A stretch of DNA of 64,000 nucleotides from Sphaerulina vaccinii (Eukaryota; Ascomycota; Dothideomycetes; Mycosphaerellales; Mycosphaerellaceae): contig JAKUDP010000012.1 in assembly GCA_022570795.1 (NCBI GenBank), positions 248,001 to 312,000 on the forward strand. The letters are read 5' to 3'. Every line of letters begins with the position of its first letter. Within the stretch, counting starts at the first letter, position 1. The position numbers and the translations under genes are program-made. The notes beneath the pieces were generated by a model, which worked only from the letters and a program-made list of their open reading frames with translations, was not told where the DNA came from and ran no database searches. This document shows, piece by piece, positions 22,656 through 33,600 of this stretch.

Positions 22656-25600
22656 TCAGAACGTTTCGCCGACTGGTTTGCCATTGCCATATCTCCTAGA
22701 TGTATCCAGCCTGAATTTCGATGCGTTGGGGCCAGATGACTTGTTCGGTGTGGTTGGACTGGAAGCTGGATTCTCGCCTTCCTCAAGGAGCGCCTCTGGT
22801 GATCGTGGAGCTTGCCTCGACGGTGAGAACACCGTGATGACGGATCCCAGTCTGCTACGCCGACGTTCGTGTATTCTATCTGCATCGTCGTCCTGTTGTT
22901 CTTGAAACGAAGAAATGCGGTCTGAATGCTTTCGGTTCTCGAAGCTTGGGCGCATAGACGAAGTTGGACTGTATATGACTGATTTCGTGCGGGAGTGGCG
23001 CCTCGATAAGCTTGAAAGGGAAGTGTTGTCGACCCCAGTGCTTCTGCTGTGCGTGTCCAGGTACGATGCTTTGGGCGGTGTGTCTTCTGCATTGCTCGCA
23101 GCTCCCACTTCGCCGGCAGCAAGCTGTGCCAATGGGCTTCCATCAAAAGAGTTCGCGAAACGAGCCAGAACCTCAATCTCTGCATTGCTGAACGGAGGTG
23201 GTGTTTGTGTCTGTAGCTTGTCAGCACTGGGGCTAGCAACGCTGGACATGCGTGAATCCGAAGGCAGAAGGCTTGCTGATGAAACGTGACTGCTGGCTGG
23301 CCGTGTCTCAGCTTGTGTTGCTGATACATCACTTCTATCCGGCGAAGTTGCAGATGGGAACGTGCGAGACGCGAAGGGGCTCATGAATAGAGAGGATAGG
23401 CCTGGCAAGCGTGGCAACCACGATGAGGTCGACGCAGTACTTTGCTCACGTTTGTCCGTGAGACTTGCCTGATCCGTGTTGTTCGGCAGTGGGAAAGTAG
23501 CCGGTGTGTTCGGTTCTCGAGCTGTACGTGGACTGCTTGGCTCCTGTATTGTATCTGGACTCTCTATCTCTTCAATCCCCACCGCAGGATGCTTCAAGAT
23601 GTCTGTTCGAAGACTTGTCTGGCGGGCAGGTCGTTGGGGTGCTGGAGTAGTGAAGTCTGAGGTGTCAGGACGTGGAGCTGGACCTGGACCTGAACTTGGG
23701 CTTGGGCGGGAAGGTGGTATACGACCTGGCCCAGGTGCAGCATCGTCACTGTCGCTGTCACTACTATCAATGCCCCCTCGGCGCCCGCTACCAGGACGTC
23801 GTCCACCATACCTTCCAAGCGGAGGTTTCTTGTCAATCCACTCAATCCACTGCCTGGCGAAAACTTCCTCGTCAATGCTCAAATTATATTGGCGGGCATG
23901 GTTTATTGTCAAGCCAAAGTGCTTACGCGCTCGAGGAGCCTTCTTGCTGAAAGCATCCCGTGAGTACATAAGATCCGTCAATCCGTTGTAGAAATGGCAT
24001 CTTGCGACAAGCTCGTCATGAACCCAGCCTTCGTACTCTCTGGCAAGCTGGAGAGCTGAAGTAGCAGCATTCCTGAGCTTGGGTCGAGTTTGCGTGGTGT
24101 ATGGACTGACCTCGTTATTCTTCAAGGCAGTCAAGCACGGCGTAAGCATGAGATTGATCTTGATCTCAACAGCCTCAATCTGGAGGCTGGGATCTTTAAA
24201 ATATTCTGGAAAGACAGGCGGTGGCTGCTCTGGGGTGGTTCCAGTGCTGTCACGGCTCTCTTTCCTGGATCCAGGACGTTGAGATGTGTTCTTGGTAGGG
24301 GTTGTGGGTACAGAGGGGACATGAGGCTTAGCAGCCGTAGGAGTCGAAGGATTGCGCACAGGACGCTCAGGCGAATGATCAACAATAGGTTTCTTGTACG
24401 ATCCAGTACCGCCCGTTGATGGGCTGGCTGTTTGTGGGTGGACTTGACTTGCTGGCGTGGATGGAGAGTGCTCAGACGTGGGATTCGATGCCTGACTAGA
24501 GGCTTCCGTAGCCTGTTTCTGCTCCTCCTTTCGAAGTCGTTCGACATCCTCTGCGATGCGTTGTCGCCCTGGCTTGAACGTATCTGGACCGGAGTTGTCC
24601 TTGTCGTAAGGATCTCGTCCTTCTTTTATCATGTCTTCGCTTGAATTGAACTGCATCAACAAGTGCTCCTGAACAAAAGTGGCACCCCGGCGCCAAGCGG
24701 TCCATCCTGGTAGGTACTCATTGGCATCCACAATTCGTTTCTCAGGTGGTCCGAGACTTGCATATGGTATGCCAAATCTTTCTTTCGCAAGCCTTTCACG
24801 AATGCCTTTCGCAAGCCTCTCACGACGTTCTTTCGCAAGCCTGTCACGAGAGTCCAGAGTAGTGTATGGATGTTCATCAGCACCAGCTTCTTCTGGATGC
24901 TGATCAACCTCTCCCTCAGAGATGTGATCATCATTATCTATGACCATGCTCTCGACATCGGCTGGCAATTCTTCGCGTCTGGACCTCAAGTAGAGCTCAC
25001 GTTCAACCATATTGGATGGTAAGTCGTCCTCAGCACCAGCTTCTTGAAAAGGCTGATCAACCTCTCCTTCAAAGATGTGATCGTCCTCATCGGCAGGATC
25101 CATGGCCATGCTCTCAACGTTAGGTCCTGATCCTTGACGTCTGGTTTTCTCTTCAGTTTCGACCCCGCCAGTTGTTGGTAGAGTGGCCCGCCCCATTAAG
25201 TGCTGCTCTTCGCGTGTAGGGCGCCATGATCCCAGAGTGTCTCGACGACCATCAGTACCAGTGTCTTCTGGATCAACCGCTCTCTCGGAGATGCGATCAT
25301 TCTCACTGGCGGGATTCATGACTGTGCTCTCAACATCAGCTGCCAATTCTTCGCGTCTCGGCTCGCCTTCAGCTTCGAAGCCATCAGTCGTTGGCAAGTC
25401 ACTCTCAGCACCAGCGGCGGCTCTCACACCGCCACCGCCCATGCCATCGTCCCCACCTCCACTTTCGTTGCCACTGTCGCCATCATCAAGTTGTGCTGGT
25501 ATTGCTGGATAGAGCGTCTCCAGCGGCACAGTCTCAATACTCTTCGTCGAGTCGAAGAATGCCACTCTTGGCCCCGGAGGTGGCGGAGGTCCCGATCCTG

Positions 25601-25778
25601 GTCCTGGAGGTGATGGTGGTGGCTCTGGAGGTGATGGTGGAGGCTCAGTAGGAGGTCCTGGAGAACCCTCTCCTTCATCTTCTGAGCTCGAGCTCGAGCT
25701 CGAGGCATACCTTTGACGAGCTAATTCGTTTTGCCTGTCGAAGATATTCCTTGGGCGTGTTGGTAGACCTTCTGACAT
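22656..25778 (-). CDS. large, mostly disordered protein with internal repeats, unknown function
   Basis: A 1040-aa protein from a single open frame, starting at the ATG at 25778 (MSEGLPTRPRNIFDRQ); no ATG lies further upstream in this frame. Layout: a Ser/acidic run and Pro-rich tract (about residues 25-75), three imperfect acidic repeats (about 140-290), and a basic RLAKER-type triple repeat (about 310-330). Next comes a GWTAWRRG segment near 355, then a long Ser/Pro/Thr-rich linker. About residues 520-655 form the only segment that looks folded, with helical patterns (EAVEIKINLMLTPCL, ALQLAREYEGWVHDELVARC). The remaining third is Ser/Pro-rich with SR/SP motifs, likely phosphorylated. I recognise no named domain. 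It may be a scaffold or nuclear protein; that is only a guess from composition. Confidence 0.75.
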   Translation of the reverse strand: MSEGLPTRPRNIFDRQNELARQRYASSSSSSSEDEGEGSPGPPTEPPPSPPEPPPSPPGPGSGPPPPPGPRVAFFDSTKSIETVPLETLYPAIPAQLDDGDSGNESGGGDDGMGGGGVRAAAGAESDLPTTDGFEAEGEPRREELAADVESTVMNPASENDRISERAVDPEDTGTDGRRDTLGSWRPTREEQHLMGRATLPTTGGVETEEKTRRQGSGPNVESMAMDPADEDDHIFEGEVDQPFQEAGAEDDLPSNMVERELYLRSRREELPADVESMVIDNDDHISEGEVDQHPEEAGADEHPYTTLDSRDRLAKERRERLAKGIRERLAKERFGIPYASLGPPEKRIVDANEYLPGWTAWRRGATFVQEHLLMQFNSSEDMIKEGRDPYDKDNSGPDTFKPGRQRIAEDVERLRKEEQKQATEASSQASNPTSEHSPSTPASQVHPQTASPSTGGTGSYKKPIVDHSPERPVRNPSTPTAAKPHVPSVPTTPTKNTSQRPGSRKESRDSTGTTPEQPPPVFPEYFKDPSLQIEAVEIKINLMLTPCLTALKNNEVSPYTTQTRPKLRNAATSALQLAREYEGWVHDELVARCHFYNGLTDLMYSRDAFSKKAPRARKHFGLTINHARQYNLSIDEEVFARQWIEWIDKKPPLGRYGGRRPGSGRRGGIDSSDSDSDDAAPGPGRIPPSRPSPSSGPGPAPRPDTSDFTTPAPQRPARQTSLRTDILKHPAVGIEEIESPDTIQEPSSPRTAREPNTPATFPLPNNTDQASLTDKREQSTASTSSWLPRLPGLSSLFMSPFASRTFPSATSPDRSDVSATQAETRPASSHVSSASLLPSDSRMSSVASPSADKLQTQTPPPFSNAEIEVLARFANSFDGSPLAQLAAGEVGAASNAEDTPPKASYLDTHSRSTGVDNTSLSSLSRRHSRTKSVIYSPTSSMRPSFENRKHSDRISSFQEQQDDDADRIHERRRSRLGSVITVFSPSRQAPRSPEALLEEGENPASSPTTPNKSSGPNASKFRLDTSRRYGNGKPVGETF
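24903..25361 (-). repeat. three-copy imperfect coding repeat
   Basis: Three copies of an approximately 85-bp unit lie at about 25361-25272, 25142-25056 and 24985-24903 (minus strand) inside the 1040-aa gene. They encode variants of a DVESMVxDxxxxxDHISEG pattern. The spacing between copies is unequal, so this is a decayed segmental duplication rather than a young satellite. Confidence 0.7.
25684..25703. repeat. GAGCTC microsatellite in coding sequence
   Basis: A short run of tandem gagctc units encodes the Ser tract near residue 25-30 of the 1040-aa protein. Confidence 0.6.
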
Positions 25779-26744
25779 CTTGAGAGATCTGTGGCACAGT
25801 AGATTTGCAGGTATAGCAGTCTTTCCCAGGAGGACATCATTGAAGGCCAACGACTATGCTTACCTCTGCTTTGTCCGATCACCTGCCGGATGCGGCCATA
25901 CTTCGAAAGCACAAAGACTTCAACAGCTTGGTCTCGTTGCAGGTCGAGAACAAGGCCATTGGAGCCATGGCCGTACAGCAAGCGCTATCTCATCGCGTTC
26001 AGGCTACCGCTACCGCTTGTGCTTGGTATGTATGTGGTATGCCTCAATTGTAGTCATTTTTGAGTGCCTTCGTGGGCGATGTAAGAAGTGCTTGGTGTGT
26101 GATCGACAAGCATCTCTAGACATTCTAGACATGATGGACTGGACACTGCAATGAAATCGTCTCGCGTATCATTGTCGCTAGAAGTGCTGTCAGCAGTATA
26201 TTAAGTTGAGGTCAACATACCAGCCTGCTTTGGCGACCGCATGCCTACTGTCCTGAGCTGTCTTGATATACGTGTGAGGTCCTCGAGAAGCAGGCACGCG
26301 AGATGCCGCCATACATCTCAGATGCTGAGCCACAGCCATGGACTTGATTGTGGACAGGTTGAAGTTCGGAGAGTGTGTTGGAAGAAGTTGCTTAGTCATC
26401 CGTTTTGCATACCACATCGGAACCTTCATTTGCGAACCTGCATCCTTTGACTCTACACCACCAATGCCAGAGCCATTCACGGCCATGAGACGCCGTGATA
26501 GACATGCATCTTCCAAGGCACAGACGCGGACTCTATTTACAGACTCTCGAAGGAGGGCAGAGACTACGCTCAATCACAGCACAGAACCAGACTCTAAAAT
26601 ATTGCGGTTTGTATATGACCATCGGCCTTCGTAGACTCCTCGCATTGCAGTCGCGTATGAGCCTCAGCTAATTCCCAGAGCACCCTCCCGAAGTGTTGAC
26701 AGGTCCAAGCATTCCCTCAAGATATCGTCTTCAGCTTCGCTGAG
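25779..26744. other. divergent intergenic, about 1 kb
   Basis: This region lies between the start of the 1040-aa gene (-) and the start of the GPI-type protein (+) and should contain both promoters. ORFs here are short and overlapping; no TATA box is clear. Confidence 0.5.
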
Positions 26745-27557
26745 ATGTCCGACCTCTCTAACATAACCTACGTCGGCCCCGGCAGCAGCTGCCAGTTCCT
26801 AGCAGGCCGGCTACCATCGATATGGAACCAGACGAACTCAACAGATGCTTCCTGCAGTGTTGCCAACTATGGGATCAACAGTGCCGCCATCCGAAAGTGC
26901 TGTATCGGAGGCGCTGTCAAATCATTTAACGACGCCATTCCCCTCACCTTCAGCGATGATACCAGGACTATAGAAGCCCAGTACCTTTACTGCGCTCTCC
27001 CTGGCGTCAATGCGAGCCAATTCGATCCAAATGGCGGTGGAGCATATCAACCTGATAATCCGTATCAAGCCTATCAGGACCGCCTGATCAGAGAAGGCGC
27101 AATCCATTACTTGATTTGCAACCAACCTGGGCACTACACGAATCAATCTGACAATTATGGGGTCTGCTACTCAGATTCCTGGGATCGATCGTATCCGCCA
27201 GCCCAGGGAATTGGGGTGCACGCTTTAAGCCAGCCTTCTACTGTCTGCTATGTGGCTACAGCTCTCCCAGGCTCGCGCGAACCCAGTCCGGAGAGGCTTT
27301 TCGACTGTTGTGTCAGCAACAATGGAACTTTGAGAGCAGAACAGTTTGGCTGTCAAGCTAGTTGTTCTGGGAGCTATTCGGTGAAAAGATGCTTCGTGGA
27401 CAATCATACAGACCCATACTCTGATGAGGGGGTGTGTTACAACTATACTCGCGCTGTCAAGGCCTCTGGTGCTACCGTGGAGTTCAATGTTGGGAGTGGT
27501 AGAAGTACGCTTGCCGGAGTGTTGGTACTAAGTGCAGCCTTGTTCGCAGTGCTGTAG
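26745..27557 (+). CDS. Cys-rich, GPI-type cell-surface protein, unknown function
   Basis: A 270-aa intronless frame from the ATG at 26745 (MSDLSNITYVGPGSSC). The body holds many cysteines, including a CC pair near 52-53 (IRKCCIGG) and another near 187 (FDCCVSN), and several N-glycosylation sequons (NIT, NQT, NST, NAS, NQS, NGT, NHT, NYT). The C terminus is a small-residue segment (VGSGRS) followed by a hydrophobic tail (TLAGVLVLSAALFAVL) that ends the protein, the usual layout of a GPI-anchor signal. An N-terminal signal peptide is missing from the frame, which is odd for such a protein. Either an upstream exon supplies it or the tail is a membrane anchor used differently. No domain is recognised; many fungi carry similar sequon-rich Cys proteins. 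Confidence 0.7.
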   Translation: MSDLSNITYVGPGSSCQFLAGRLPSIWNQTNSTDASCSVANYGINSAAIRKCCIGGAVKSFNDAIPLTFSDDTRTIEAQYLYCALPGVNASQFDPNGGGAYQPDNPYQAYQDRLIREGAIHYLICNQPGHYTNQSDNYGVCYSDSWDRSYPPAQGIGVHALSQPSTVCYVATALPGSREPSPERLFDCCVSNNGTLRAEQFGCQASCSGSYSVKRCFVDNHTDPYSDEGVCYNYTRAVKASGATVEFNVGSGRSTLAGVLVLSAALFAVL

Positions 27558-29368
27558 ATACCTAGCAATAGTGGTTTTCTTCGTGACGTCGCTCACATCA
27601 CCCCAGTGAATGTATGGGCATACCAACCCGTTTCGCCAACATGTCGGCAACATCGTGATGCCGGCAGTTCTGTCCAGAACTGCAGTTCATCAGGCATATC
27701 GTCATGCCGCAGAGATCCAGATCGGGGAACATGGGCTCGACATCACGAGATGGTGGCAAAGGTTGAACCTCGAAAGCGGTCGGTGGTCGGTGGAAGACTG
27801 GTAGAACAACACCCTTTGCACGATATTGCCACCTACGCCACCATCTCACATCAGCACTTCCTTCCGACCATGCACAGCTCAGGTACATCATGTTCGCTCG
27901 CGATGTACAAAGATTCTTGGCATGCCACTCGTCGCGGTGCACAGCGAAGTACGTCGTAATAGCTTGAAATAGTATGCATGGAGTTTCTTCGCGGCGGCAG
28001 CATAACATGTAGTACAGTACGTTGTTCTGGTGGCGTTGTGCATGCATATGAGATAGTAATGTACACGACTAAGATAGGGCTGAAGAAGCAAGCAGACAAG
28101 CAGACACACCACAGCACTGACTCGTCCCAAGTATTCAGTCAGCCGCCGTGACGAGATCAAGCAACCTGCATAACAGAGCTCCATCCTTCAGTTCCTTCGA
28201 TAATATCAGCCGCAGCGCTTATGATACAGGTCACGACATAGCAGATCATACATATCGCATCAACCAGAGCTGTCACATCACACTACGGGAGAACCGGTGA
28301 ATGTGATGGTACCTGAATGATCATCCAACACAGCATGAAAGCGTATTGTTAGAGAAGTCACACATCACACCACTTGCGCGCCAACCGCTGCGAACACCCT
28401 CCCTCGCTAGCTTCAAAGAGGGTGTGGTGAACAGGGTAGGTGCCAGTTCTGTGGGATGCGGGTGGCCGTGGGATCAGCACAGCTTAATCGAACGTACGAT
28501 TTCCTTGCGAGGTTAGGAATATCGTAAGTTGTTCCTTCCGTGGTGGTAGTAGTAAAGGATAGTCTTATTAGTCAGTATGTATGGTGAAACTTATGCATGT
28601 CTGCTCATGCTCGGTGAGAAGGACGGCATGGCCAACACGTGCGGAAGGAATGCAAACATTCGAGGCGCTCGGGGCTTGACGACAGCCTCACCTTATTGAC
28701 GCCTCAAGATGCCCAGGATTCCTAGCTGTGATAGTGATGTGGAAGCGCCTAGTTCGTGACGAAGGCGATGAGATGGTGTGAGTGATGAGACAGTATGGTC
28801 AGGAAAGGAGAAGTGAGGCAGTACCAATATCCGTTGTCTTTGTGCCGCCGAGGGCAGCAGATATCTTAAAAATGTGTGAAGCTCATAGTCTTCTCTACCA
28901 ATAACAATTAAAGTCGATCCCAGACACCGTACTATGTCGCAAAAGGGTATATCGCTAATAACAAATCAGCTTTTCCTTCCGAATGACCCGCCCAAGATGC
29001 AGATAGATGCAGCAGCAGTGCTACGCTCGAAACAATGACTCATATCGCCTGCCATCGGAGACAAACACCATCCGGTCCATGCTACCATGCCTGCAACCTG
29101 TATCGTGCGTAATCAAAATATTCGTACACAGTTGGCGCCTTGCCAGTCAGATCGAAGAATGATGAAAATAGCCCAATATCCGTGATTCCAAATCAGTATC
29201 CAGTAACTCCAGTATGCCCGCGTGTATCTTCCAGTATGTTGTAAAAGAGGTTGGGTATCAGAAGGCGAATCGCGATGTAATGACAATGTCGAAGAGGCGA
29301 CACCAATGAACTCCCAAACCCAGATTGCCACTCCAGGCAGCAGCAGCGTCGTGTCTCGCTACTGCATT
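27558..29368. other. convergent gene-free 1.8 kb
   Basis: This lies between the 3' ends of the GPI-type gene (+) and the gp1-like gene (-). That is long for two 3' UTRs. I find no ORF with coding character, no tRNA-like fold and no obvious repeat. Confidence 0.5.
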
Positions 29369-30604
29369 CTATTTGCCAGGGTGGCGAAGAATCTCTTCGC
29401 AGTTGGCGTCGAATCGCATGCTCCAAAGACGCATGCCAGTCATCAATTTCTCCGTGCGCTCCAACTCTCTGTCACGTCCGAAGATGGTTTCCACGAACTC
29501 GCTTCCACTATTCTTTCCCATCGTGACATTCTTTGCATTGCCGCTCTCCTTCTTTGCGGCCTTCCACATGTAATTCTCGCAAATCTTGAGAAGCTTGTTG
29601 AACCGTTGCCATAGTCGCTCGCCTGATTCGAGGAAGTCGTCGACAAGGTCGCGTGATGCCTGTGATCGGATGCGCGGCATGATCTCCTCGGCGCGACGGA
29701 CTTTGTGCGCAAGTTGTATGAGTAATAACCACATCTCGCCTGCCACCTCTGACATCGGAGTGGCTGGACCATAGAAGAAGACGGTCCAATCGTATATCCA
29801 CTTCCCGAGTGAGTTAGCGTCGAACACAGATCCTAGCAGCAGGATAGGCTCCTCTGTTGGATCCCAGTTCTTGTATGAGTAACCGGCGGGAATGCCGGCG
29901 CGACGCGCATCCTCTTCTGTTGCCTTCGGTGGCGGCTTGGTGGCAGTGCTCGGCCGTCGCGGAGGTGGAGCATGAGTCGGCTTTGTCGTGTGCGATGCTC
30001 GTCGCGGTCGTGTTGCTTTTGCCGAGTCTGCAGCTGGAGTGAAGATAGGAACCTGATCACGATAGTGCTGATCAGTACGAGCGCCGTAGTGTGCGTATGG
30101 TTGCTTGTATGGCGGTGGTCGCGGCTCATATCTCTCATAGCGTGGCAGTTCCTCATAGGAGCGGTCGTAGTAGTGCTCGTCTGGGACGGTATACTGCTGC
30201 CGCGAGGTGTATTGCTTGCTCGTCGAGTACTTGCGTTGTTTGGCGCTGTCGGTAGGCTGGCGATACGAGTATCGAGCGCTTTCCTTCTTGCGGTCAGAAC
30301 TCACATAATCAGGCTTCCTTTGCGGCGTCGATTGCGCGGAAGTGAAGTAAGTGGCCTCTGGTGGCGCATAGGTCTGTTTCCGTGGAGTCGTGTTGGTGTT
30401 GGTGTATGTGTAAGTGAAAGTCGCATCGCCTGTCGCTCGTCTTGTATGTCCTTTCGTGGGTTGCCCAGAGTACGAGTAGTTCCTGGGTGAGTAGTACGCA
30501 TATCCTCCCGCTGCTGGCGGTGGTGTATGGGGAGGAGTGCGATAATGGTATGAAGCATACCCCGGTGGAGGCACCGGGTATCCTGCTGTCTGGAAAGTTG
30601 CCAT
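29369..30604 (-). CDS. Tyr/Pro-rich protein with conserved C-terminal domain ('gp1-like')
   Basis: A 411-aa intronless protein. The N-terminal ~230 residues are disordered and rich in Tyr, Pro, Thr and Arg (PPPGYASYHYRTPPHTPPP at the start), with basic stretches and repeated PPP motifs. The C-terminal ~170 residues look folded and helical, from GIPAGYSYKNWDPTEEPI onward through SLGKWIYDWTVFFYGPA to a basic end. Similar proteins are common in Dothideomycetes and are often auto-named 'vegetative cell wall protein gp1' only because of the Pro-rich half. There is no signal peptide, so that cell-wall label is not supported here. Function unknown. Confidence 0.8.
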   Translation of the reverse strand: MATFQTAGYPVPPPGYASYHYRTPPHTPPPAAGGYAYYSPRNYSYSGQPTKGHTRRATGDATFTYTYTNTNTTPRKQTYAPPEATYFTSAQSTPQRKPDYVSSDRKKESARYSYRQPTDSAKQRKYSTSKQYTSRQQYTVPDEHYYDRSYEELPRYERYEPRPPPYKQPYAHYGARTDQHYRDQVPIFTPAADSAKATRPRRASHTTKPTHAPPPRRPSTATKPPPKATEEDARRAGIPAGYSYKNWDPTEEPILLLGSVFDANSLGKWIYDWTVFFYGPATPMSEVAGEMWLLLIQLAHKVRRAEEIMPRIRSQASRDLVDDFLESGERLWQRFNKLLKICENYMWKAAKKESGNAKNVTMGKNSGSEFVETIFGRDRELERTEKLMTGMRLWSMRFDANCEEILRHPGK

Positions 30605-33600
30605 CGATGAGACGATGGCGAGGCGTCCAGACGCGCCTCTCTTGTCGTTGTTGTAGTCGCGTAACGGCCGTTCAGTGTTTCCAGAGAGTGCTCAGTGTCT
30701 ATCGAGGACCGTGAGGCCGACAGTGAGGCAAAGGCGGACGAGAAGAGGAGGATGATCGAGTCCCTTCGTTCCTTTGTCCGTACATTGAGATGTTGTTGTT
30801 GCTGCGACTTGAATGATACAAGTCAAGACGAGATCCCAGGAGACCTCGTGATGTCGATTTAGGCAGTGGTCTTGATATCTTAGTAATTGCGCTGGTGTGG
30901 CCTAGAAGGTCCTGGATGAAGAGTGTTCGCGCGACGAAAGAAGGGAAGAGGTTGGGTGTCTACTAAAGGCTATCCACACACAGAGATCCCCTTGCAGAAC
31001 TTGGACCGGAGAGTGGCGCAGACGCACTGTAGACACGTTTGAATTTGTAGCCTTGTCCGTCACGACCAATAGAAGTCGTGAGATTAAAAGTTGAGGTCCT
31101 GGCTCGTGGAAAGTGATAGGGATAATCTGGTGTGAGTCGCAAAGTGAGCAAAAAGGGAGTGACGACGGGAGCGCACAGATCCAGGAGATGGCCTTTCAAG
31201 ACATGGATGCCCAAACGACTTTCAGTTCGGCCCGGCACCGCTGCAGATACCATGCGTCAGGCCTGTCCGCTAGCCCAGCCTCGTCAAGCGCACCGAAGTA
31301 GCGTGGAAATAGAGCGGAGTGGTGATGCTGCAGCGTACGAGTTCCTTTTTGTGCATACGCCGTATGTTCGATCGCATGCGGAACATCACATCTACCGTGC
31401 TGCTGTTCTGTGCTCTATCTGTGCTTGTGGTATATTATTATTAACGGCGGCGGCGAACCCGAGAGATGCTTGTGGTACCTTCCAGCTGCCGTTTTGAGAA
31501 CAGCTTACGAGAGCTGAGAGTGTGGCGATGATCTACCACGAAACACGCACTACGGAACATATTCTATTCTTCGCCGACCGCTAAACTCTCGCTCCGACGA
31601 GTCAACTGGGCTGCAAACGGCGGAAGACGAGACCCCATCCCTCCCATCACACTCCCATCCCAGAGATGTGTTCTGATGTCGTCTCCTCTGCAGCTGTCCG
31701 AGCTGTGCTCCCACATGAGAAGGAACTGCAGCAACAAGGCGGCCTGCAGAAAAGGAATACTGCCAACTCACGCAGAAAGCCTCGACCTGCCACCAATTAC
31801 AGGCGTGCCTGCGTCGAAGGCTGCATGAGTGGACGGGGGTGCATGCGAGCTCCTCCCACACCCTGCACCGAGCCTCGTGGTGAGCTCTTCCATCCGAACT
31901 GACGGCCCGCCTGCCAGAATTGAGAGTTCGACGGGCAACATGGTTTTGCGGCAACCGTTCATGAGATCTGCTGCTTTCCAGGTTCCGCGGCCGTCCTTTT
32001 GATAACGGTGATCATTAAGGAGTTTCAACCTCACCTGTCAGGCTGCCACAGCAAGCGAGAACGAGAAGGACGAGAGCTGCCCAAGCACAGTCAAGCAGGC
32101 AAGCTCATTCGAACTCGAGCTGTCACTTTCACCTGCTACCACTGGCTCAAGAAGTCGTGCTGAGTTGAGACGGACTCATATCGTGCATGTGCCTAGCAGC
32201 TCTGGATCCCGAACCTCACGAACAGCGCAGCAAGCATAGTCATGCAGCTACAGCGCGTAGAGTACGGTATGGCGTTGCGCAGGGTTGATGATTGGATCAG
32301 ATTGTCTAAATCACAAAGCGCTAACGATTCTCACGTCTTGGATTCGCCGATCTATCTGCACGCTTGCCCAAGTAAAGCTGTGCCAAGTATACCACATCCA
32401 ACACACAACAAGGCGGTGGACGTTGCTATGGTCGGTGTGCTCAGCCAAACTGGTAGCTCGCGAAAAACTCTTCCAAGCTCCTCAACCTCACTCGCTCACG
32501 ATGGATGACTCCCACGAAGCACTGATACTAGCTGGGCACTCGTACAGCAGCAGCCAAAGGAAAACCGGGCTCTGGTTTCACTCTGGTGCAACGACATATG
32601 CCTGGTTGCCAGCACACTGCAGACAGTCATCGTCTCTACCCGAGCTCGGCACACAGCATTGGAGCTGAAAGCAAGATGGCGTCAATCTGTTCATTAGTGT
32701 CTCACGCTGCTGCAAATGCAATTCTGGGTTATTGCTTCGTACGACTACGCACACGGGAGCACGCATCTGTCACTTGCCTATAGCGACGTTTCTACCTCTC
32801 ACATTGGCTCTCGCGTTGCTGCAGGGGCTCGCAGATGTACAGCCAATACATAGGCCAACGGAAAGCTGCTCCAGGCAAGGCTTCTAAGACAAAGAGCCAC
32901 CTCCGCGTTTGTGCGACCAGTTGTCCGGGTCAATGAACGATTTGTGGTTCATTAAAAGCCTCCACTATCCGATGAAGAGCTCGAAGTGAAAAGCAGATGA
33001 CCTGGTCTGTCGAACCTGGCGGCCTTATCGGTCGCGGATGTCTGCATTACGTCCATATCACGAAAGAAGGTGGTCGCAGACTGACGCGCCAATGGATATG
33101 CACCGATCGAATCGCCATATGGGATAGATTGATCAGCAGGCACCGGTCGCACTTCCTGGATGACACGAGGCCGCCACTATGGCCTGGGAGTTGTGCGAAA
33201 ATCCGCGATTGGCGCTCGTAACCACGCCTGGCGATCTGGATAGCACAATAACGCCTGCCGCTGCAAGGCACGAATGTGCACCCCTCCATTCTGAGGTTCG
33301 TGCCAGCCATCAAGTCTGCTTGGATGATGCATCGTTACACTACGACTGCTTCATCCGGGCTGGTATTCTCCACCATTCCTTTGTACGAGGACGATTGTGC
33401 CGACGGGAAGCGATATCAGCTGTTCCGTTCATGATCTATGCGACGGCGACATCCGCTCTGATCAAGCATAGGCTCGATCAATCCGCTGAAGCGGGTAGCA
33501 TGACGAAGTGCATGTGCCATCACGAATGTGCTCCATTGGGATCTCGCAGTGCATTCTGCTTTCCAATGATAGCCGAAAGGCTTCGAGGTCCTCCGTGGAC

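Noticed and set aside
22505..23332. 275-codon minus-strand frame
   Set aside because: It overlaps the 3' end of the 1040-aa gene in a different frame and is low-complexity Arg/His/Leu.
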